A stretch of DNA of 34,730 nucleotides from NCBI RefSeq assembly GCF_030646155.1, contig NZ_JAUTDN010000048.1, positions 1 to 34,730 of the forward strand, written 5' to 3'. The position numbers and the translations under genes are program-made. The notes under the pieces are model-generated. The model was not told the DNA's origin. It saw nothing but the letters and a program-made list of their open reading frames with translations, and ran no database searches. Shown piece after piece: positions 30,998 through 34,730 of this stretch. The stretch is from Conexibacter sp. CPCC 205762. GTDB lineage: Bacteria; Actinomycetota; Thermoleophilia; Solirubrobacterales; Solirubrobacteraceae. Numbering within the stretch: the stretch's first letter is position 1; every line of letters starts with the position of its first letter.

Positions 30998-32602
30998 TCA
31001 GTGCTCGTGGACGACCTCGCCGCCCACCATCGTCATCAGCACGCGGCCGTCGGCCAGGTCGGCCGGGCGCGCGGTCAGCGGGTTGAGGTCGAGCTGCACG
31101 AGGTCGGCCTCGCAGCCGGGCGCCAGGCGGCCGGTGCGCGGCATGCCGGTGATCGCGGCGGCGCCGGTCGTGTAGAGCGCGAGCGCCTGCTCGGCGCTGA
31201 CCGACTCCTGCTGCCCGACCGGGCCGGGCACGCCGTCGACCTCGCGCGTCTGCAGCTGTCTCAGCGCGAACAGCGGCGCGAGCTGCTCCCCCGGTCCGTC
31301 GCTGCCGCCGCCGACGGTGACGCCGGCCTCCAGCCACGAGCGGAAGGGATGGGCGCGGCCGATCGCCTCGACGCCGAAGCGCTCGACGAGGCCGCGGCCG
31401 AAGCTCCACTGCAGCGGCGCCTGCGTCGCGACCAGCACGCCCAGCTCACGCGCCTGGCGCATGTTCTCGGGCGAGGGCCACAGGTAGGCGTGGATCAGCG
31501 TGAAGCCGAGCGGTGCGATCGGGCCGTGGGCTGCGTCGGCCGCGGCGAACGCCTTCAAGACCATGTCGATCGCGGCGCCGCCGACGCAGTGGATGCCGAG
31601 GCCGCGGCCGTTTTGCGCGCACCACTGCGCGTAGTCGTCGATGGCGGCTTCGCTCGTGGTGAGGTTGCCGTGGTAGCCGTCGCTGCCGGGCCACGGCTCG
31701 CGCAGCAGCGCGGTCGCGAGCGAGCCGCCGCCGTCGCCGAACAGCTTCACCGGGCCGACCTTCAGCAGCGGGTCGTCGCGGTCGAGATCGATGCCGGCGG
31801 CCTCGAACTGGCGCCAGCGCTCGTCGGGCGCGACCTCGCCGTCGCCGAGCGGCATCATCGTCGTGCGGACCTTGAGCGCGCCCTGCGCGAGCGCGGCCTC
31901 GTACGCGGCCATCTCCTCCGGCAGCAGCGCCGGGTCGCAGATCGCCGTGATGCCGACCTGGTGGAAGACCGGCTGGATCGACTCCAGCCAGCGGACGCGA
32001 TCGGCGAGCGTCGCCGCCGGCAGCATCCGCTCGACCAGCTCCGCCGCCGGCCGCTCGACCAGCAGGCCGGTCGCCTCGCCGTCGCCGTCGCGCTCGATCA
32101 CGCCGCCGGGCGGGTCGGGCGTGTCGCCGCCGATCCCGGCGGCGGCGAGCGCGGCGGAGTTGACGAGCGCGTCGTGGGCGCGGCGGTCGAGGAACAGCGG
32201 GCGCCCGCCGCTCGCCGCGTCCAGCTCGGCGCGGGTCGGGAAGCGCCGCTCCGCCAGCCGCTCGGCGTCGACGCCAGCGGAGCCGACGATCCAGGGGTCG
32301 TGCGGGCGCTGCTGCGCCCATGCCCGCACGCGCTCCAGCAGCTCGGCGACCGAGGCCGAGCCGGCCAGCTCGACGCGGTCGCGGTCGCGCCCACCCCACA
32401 GCATGTGCACGTGCGAGTCGATCAGGCCGGGGACGAGCGTGCCTCTGAGGCGCCGCTCGGGCGTGCCGGGCGGCAGCAGCGCCGCCGCCTCCTCCCTGCA
32501 CCCCCACCCCACGATCCTGCCGTCCTGGATCGCGAGCGCCTGCACCTGCGGGCGCCGCCGGTCCATCGTCACGATCTCGCCAGTCAGCAATTGCGCTCTC
32601 AT
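30998..32602 (-). CDS. Amidohydrolase family 3 (YtcJ-like) metal-dependent hydrolase
   Basis: 534 residues with the family's metal ligands: DSHVHMLWGG (HxH), the lysine in VGPVKLFGDGGG, IHCVGG, LIHAYLWP and the Asp in GGGSDGPGEQLAP. The C-terminal urease-like beta-sandwich closes with GRLAPGCEADLVQLDLNPL. These enzymes deacylate or hydrolyse N-acyl amino acids, formamides or similar cyclic amides. The ATG overlaps the transporter stop by 4 nt. It is grouped with an exporter or importer pair rather than with the GGATCC-controlled operons, so it may belong to a neighbouring pathway whose promoter lies beyond the right edge. Confidence 0.9.
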   Translation of the reverse strand: MRAQLLTGEIVTMDRRRPQVQALAIQDGRIVGWGCREEAAALLPPGTPERRLRGTLVPGLIDSHVHMLWGGRDRDRVELAGSASVAELLERVRAWAQQRPHDPWIVGSAGVDAERLAERRFPTRAELDAASGGRPLFLDRRAHDALVNSAALAAAGIGGDTPDPPGGVIERDGDGEATGLLVERPAAELVERMLPAATLADRVRWLESIQPVFHQVGITAICDPALLPEEMAAYEAALAQGALKVRTTMMPLGDGEVAPDERWRQFEAAGIDLDRDDPLLKVGPVKLFGDGGGSLATALLREPWPGSDGYHGNLTTSEAAIDDYAQWCAQNGRGLGIHCVGGAAIDMVLKAFAAADAAHGPIAPLGFTLIHAYLWPSPENMRQARELGVLVATQAPLQWSFGRGLVERFGVEAIGRAHPFRSWLEAGVTVGGGSDGPGEQLAPLFALRQLQTREVDGVPGPVGQQESVSAEQALALYTTGAAAITGMPRTGRLAPGCEADLVQLDLNPLTARPADLADGRVLMTMVGGEVVHEH

Positions 32603-33906
32603 CGGGCCGGTTCGCCTCCCACGGATTCGATTTGGTCGCCGGCGCGGACCGCTCGCAGCGGCCGTCCGCCGGGGCCGAGCAGCAGCGCGACGCCGAGCAC
32701 CGCCGCGACCGCCGCCGACCAGAAGCTGAGCGCGGTCGAGGCGACCGCGACGATCAGGCCGCCGGCGACCGCGCCGGCGCCGAAGCCCATGTCCATGAAC
32801 GCCATGAACGTCCCCAGCCCGGCGCCGCGGTCCTCGGCGACGACGCGCGCGGTCACGAGCAGGCCGAGCGCCGGGTACAGCAGCGCATAGCCGGCGCCGA
32901 CCAGCGCCGCGCCGGCCGCCGCGGCGGCGAAGCCCTGCGCGGTCGCGAACAGCGCCCAGCCGCCGCCGACGAGCAGGTTCGCCAGCAGCGCGCAGCGGAA
33001 CGGCCCGATCCGGTCGACGAGCATCACGGCGCCGATGCGGGCGGCGAAGGTGACCGCGGCGAAGACGGTGAAGATCGACGCCGCGCCGCCCAGCTGCGCC
33101 CCCTCCGGCACGCCGCGGCCGACGAGGTGGATGACCCCGAACGCCCCCATGATCCCCTCGCCGTACAGCGCCAGCGCGATCACCGCGCCGGGGCGCAGCG
33201 CAGCGGTGGGGATCTGCGGGAGGAGTCTGGTCGATTGCTGTCGTCTATCGACAGCAATCGACCGGGGCGCGGGCAGCAGGCCCAGGAGGAGGCCGGACGC
33301 CAGCGCCGTGACCGTGCAGAAGATCCAGACCGCGGTGAAGCCGTGGTCGACGCGCAGGGCCTCGGCCGCCAGCGGGCCGAGGCCCAGGCCGAGCCAGATG
33401 CTCATGCCGAAGGCGCCGAGCGCGCGGCCGCGGTGCTCGTTGGGGGCGCGGTCGATCACCCACGCCATCGAGGCGATGCTCAGCAGCGCCTCGCCGAGGC
33501 CGATCGCCAGCCGCGCCAGCAGCACGACCGGCAGCAGCTCCGGCCCCAGCAGCAGCGCCGCGCCGGCGCCCATCACGAGCGAGCCGATCAGGGCGGCGAA
33601 GCGGCGGCCGCGGCGGTCGCCGAGCGCGCCGGCGCTCGGGCGCAGCACGATCGCGACGACCGCGGTGATGCCGGTCACGAGCCCGACCTCGAGCCCGCCG
33701 CCGCCCAGCTCGTCCTGCACGAAGCGCGGCAGCACCGGCGCGTAGGCGCCGATCGAGAGGAAGCAGAGCGCCGAGGAGCAGAACAGCAGCCAGAAGCCGC
33801 GGTCGAGCGCGCGGGTTCTGCGCGGCGGCGACGCGCTCGGCGCGCCCGGCGACGCGGTGCCGGCGGCCGGGGCGGGCGGCGGCGCGGCGGCCGCGCCCTC
33901 AGCCAT
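32599..33906 (-). CDS. MFS transporter, 12-helix type
   Basis: 435 residues. A Pro/Ala-rich cytoplasmic tail of about 35 residues precedes 12 predicted helices. The loop 2-3 signature GALGDRRGRRFAALIG identifies the major facilitator superfamily, and AIGLGEALLSIASMAWVIDRAPNEHRGRALG resembles drug/metabolite efflux members. The central loop between helices 6 and 7 is encoded by a perfect DNA hairpin (33229-33263; residues SIAVDRRQQST), AT-richer than its surroundings. Its ATG overlaps the TauE-like gene by 8 nt, and its stop overlaps the amidohydrolase by 4 nt. It probably moves the substrate or product of the neighbouring amidohydrolase. The direction is unknown. Confidence 0.9.
   Translation of the reverse strand: MAEGAAAAPPPAPAAGTASPGAPSASPPRRTRALDRGFWLLFCSSALCFLSIGAYAPVLPRFVQDELGGGGLEVGLVTGITAVVAIVLRPSAGALGDRRGRRFAALIGSLVMGAGAALLLGPELLPVVLLARLAIGLGEALLSIASMAWVIDRAPNEHRGRALGAFGMSIWLGLGLGPLAAEALRVDHGFTAVWIFCTVTALASGLLLGLLPAPRSIAVDRRQQSTRLLPQIPTAALRPGAVIALALYGEGIMGAFGVIHLVGRGVPEGAQLGGAASIFTVFAAVTFAARIGAVMLVDRIGPFRCALLANLLVGGGWALFATAQGFAAAAAGAALVGAGYALLYPALGLLVTARVVAEDRGAGLGTFMAFMDMGFGAGAVAGGLIVAVASTALSFWSAAVAAVLGVALLLGPGGRPLRAVRAGDQIESVGGEPAR
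33229..33263. repeat. Perfect 15-bp inverted repeat inside the MFS gene
   Basis: Arms 33229-33243 and 33249-33263 are exact reverse complements around the loop TCTAT. The segment is visibly richer in A/T than the gene around it and codes for the cytoplasmic loop between the two transporter halves. Being in frame and in a tolerant loop, it looks inserted rather than ancestral. Confidence 0.85.
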
Positions 33907-34294
33907 GTGCTTCGACGTGCATCGCCTTCCAGCCGGAGCGGGCGAGGCGGATCCCGATCCCGCCGAGGAAGACGGCGAAGCAGATCCGCAGCGCGCTCGC
34001 CGGCAGCGCGAGCGCCAGCAGGCCGCCGCCGACGGAGCCGAGCGCGCCCAGCGCCCCGAGCTGGAGCGCGCCGGAGAGGTCGCCGACGCCGCGGCGCTGG
34101 AGCGTGATCGTCGCGACGATCGCGGTCGGCAGCACGACCAGCAGCGAGGTCGCCTGCGCGGCGTGCTGCTCGATCCCGATCGCGAGCGTCAGGAACGGCA
34201 CCATCAGGATCCCGCCGCCGACGCCGAGCAGGCCGGCGGCGGCGCCGACCGCGAGGCCGAAGGCGGCGAGCGCGAGCGCGATCTCGATGCTCAT
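33899..34294 (-). CDS. TauE/SafE-type permease, second half as a separate protein
   Basis: 131 residues with about four transmembrane helices. It opens with the family glycine motif GLLGVGGGILMVPFL and ends with the usual GIGIRLARSGWKAM. Normal TauE/SafE sulfite/sulfonate exporters are about 250 residues with two such repeats. This gene encodes only one repeat, and the upstream gene encodes the other. The start is the ATG at 34294, overlapping the partner's stop (ATGA), so the pair should be made in equal amounts and assemble. The substrate is unknown, probably an organic anion. Confidence 0.82.
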   Translation of the reverse strand: MSIEIALALAAFGLAVGAAAGLLGVGGGILMVPFLTLAIGIEQHAAQATSLLVVLPTAIVATITLQRRGVGDLSGALQLGALGALGSVGGGLLALALPASALRICFAVFLGGIGIRLARSGWKAMHVEAHG

Positions 34295-34629
34295 GCCGTC
34301 ACCCCCATCACGATCGCGGCGCCGACGAGGAAGATGCCGAAGACGAACTGCAGCTGCGCCGGCTCGATGTCGGCGAGCAGCTTGGCGCCGTAGCGGGCGC
34401 CGACGATCGAGCCGACCGTCAGCGCGATCGCCTGCGGCACGCGCACCTCGCCGGCCGCGCCGTAGGTGACGATCCCGCCGACCGAGATCGGGATGATCGC
34501 CGCCAGCGAGACCGCGTGCGCCTCGCGCTGGCCGAGGCCGAACCACAGCACCAGCAGCGGGATCATGATCACGCCGCCGCCGACGCCGAGCAGCCCTGAC
34601 AGCACGCCGCCGACGGCGCCGACGAGCAC
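34291..34629 (-). CDS. TauE/SafE-type permease, first half (start uncertain, may be cut by window edge)
   Basis: At least 112 residues with about four helices and the motif GLLGVGGGVIMIPLLVLWFGLG. It is the first repeat of a TauE/SafE transporter and partner of the 131-residue gene that follows. A GTG at 34629 gives a sensible start just before helix 1. The frame stays open through a Gly/Pro/Ala-rich stretch to the right edge (34730), however, so the true start may be outside. The stop overlaps the next gene's ATG. Confidence 0.75.
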   Translation of the reverse strand: MLVGAVGGVLSGLLGVGGGVIMIPLLVLWFGLGQREAHAVSLAAIIPISVGGIVTYGAAGEVRVPQAIALTVGSIVGARYGAKLLADIEPAQLQFVFGIFLVGAAIVMGVTA

Positions 34630-34730
34630 CGCGCGGCCGGAGATCCAGGTCGCGCCGCCGGGGCGCAGCTCGCCGCGCGCGGTCGCGCTCGGCGCGCCGC
34701 CGGGTGCGCGGCCGCCGCCGGGCGCGGGCG

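Noticed and set aside
1..34730. Insertion sequences, prophage, CRISPR arrays or toxin-antitoxin genes
   Set aside because: No transposase, integrase, phage structural, Cas or toxin-antitoxin signatures were found, and no spaced direct-repeat arrays.

Overview
This is a very GC-rich, almost gap-free stretch of bacterial chromosome with 32 protein genes. The composition, the many GTG starts, the ATGA/GTGA gene overlaps, the leaderless-type promoters and the family content suggest a soil actinomycete-type organism. Recurrent AGA arginine codons in an otherwise GC-rich code make me think of Thermoleophilia (Conexibacter/Solirubrobacter-like). That taxonomic guess is inference only.

Layout. (1) 3-7175, plus strand: a tightly overlapped operon entering from the left edge. 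It holds a gamma-glutamyltransferase (5' end missing), a copper amine oxidase, an aldehyde dehydrogenase, and a fusion of a class-V PLP enzyme with a sarcosine-oxidase-like flavoenzyme. (2) 7213-8744: two tandem paralogous lipoproteins of unknown role. (3) 8748-9464, minus: a GntR/FadR-type regulator. (4) 9640-20395, plus: nine nearly contiguous genes. They are an isochorismatase-fold amidase, two DUF1989 (urea/guanidine carboxylase-associated) proteins, a carboxyltransferase-only KipA-KipI fusion, allophanate hydrolase, a serine beta-lactamase-like hydrolase, a creatininase fused to a metallo-beta-lactamase (MBL) domain, a luciferase-like monooxygenase and an amidohydrolase. (5) 20392-29477, minus: ten genes running head-on into operon 4. 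They are a PotABCD-type ABC transporter, a phosphotriesterase-family protein, a tandem-duplicated cyclase, an MBL hydrolase, an M24 enzyme, a cupin and a DUF4287 protein. (6) 29739-30161, plus: a blasticidin-S-deaminase-like zinc deaminase, divergent from operon 5. (7) 30213-34730, minus: two amidohydrolase-superfamily proteins, an MFS transporter and a two-gene TauE/SafE-type permease running off the right edge.

How it fits together. Operons 4 and 5, the deaminase and the GntR gene all carry pairs of an exact GGATCC box at their promoters. Three pairs are spaced by exactly 21 bp and one by 11 bp, so all lie on one helical face. I read this as one regulon run by the GntR protein. Its content is import of a cationic nitrogen compound, opening of a cyclic amide or lactam, and release of nitrogen via carboxylation and allophanate. 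That is family-for-family what creatinine, guanidine, hydantoin or biuret catabolism uses, and a sarcosine-oxidase domain lies nearby in operon 1. The actual substrate cannot be read from the sequence.

Unusual points are three fused or duplicated enzymes, a urea/guanidine-carboxylase core without biotin carboxylase or biotin carrier, two amidohydrolase-fold proteins that have lost most metal ligands, and perfect hairpins including one inside a transporter gene. I saw no RNA genes, CRISPR arrays, insertion sequences or phage genes. No gene-free gap exceeds about 260 bases.
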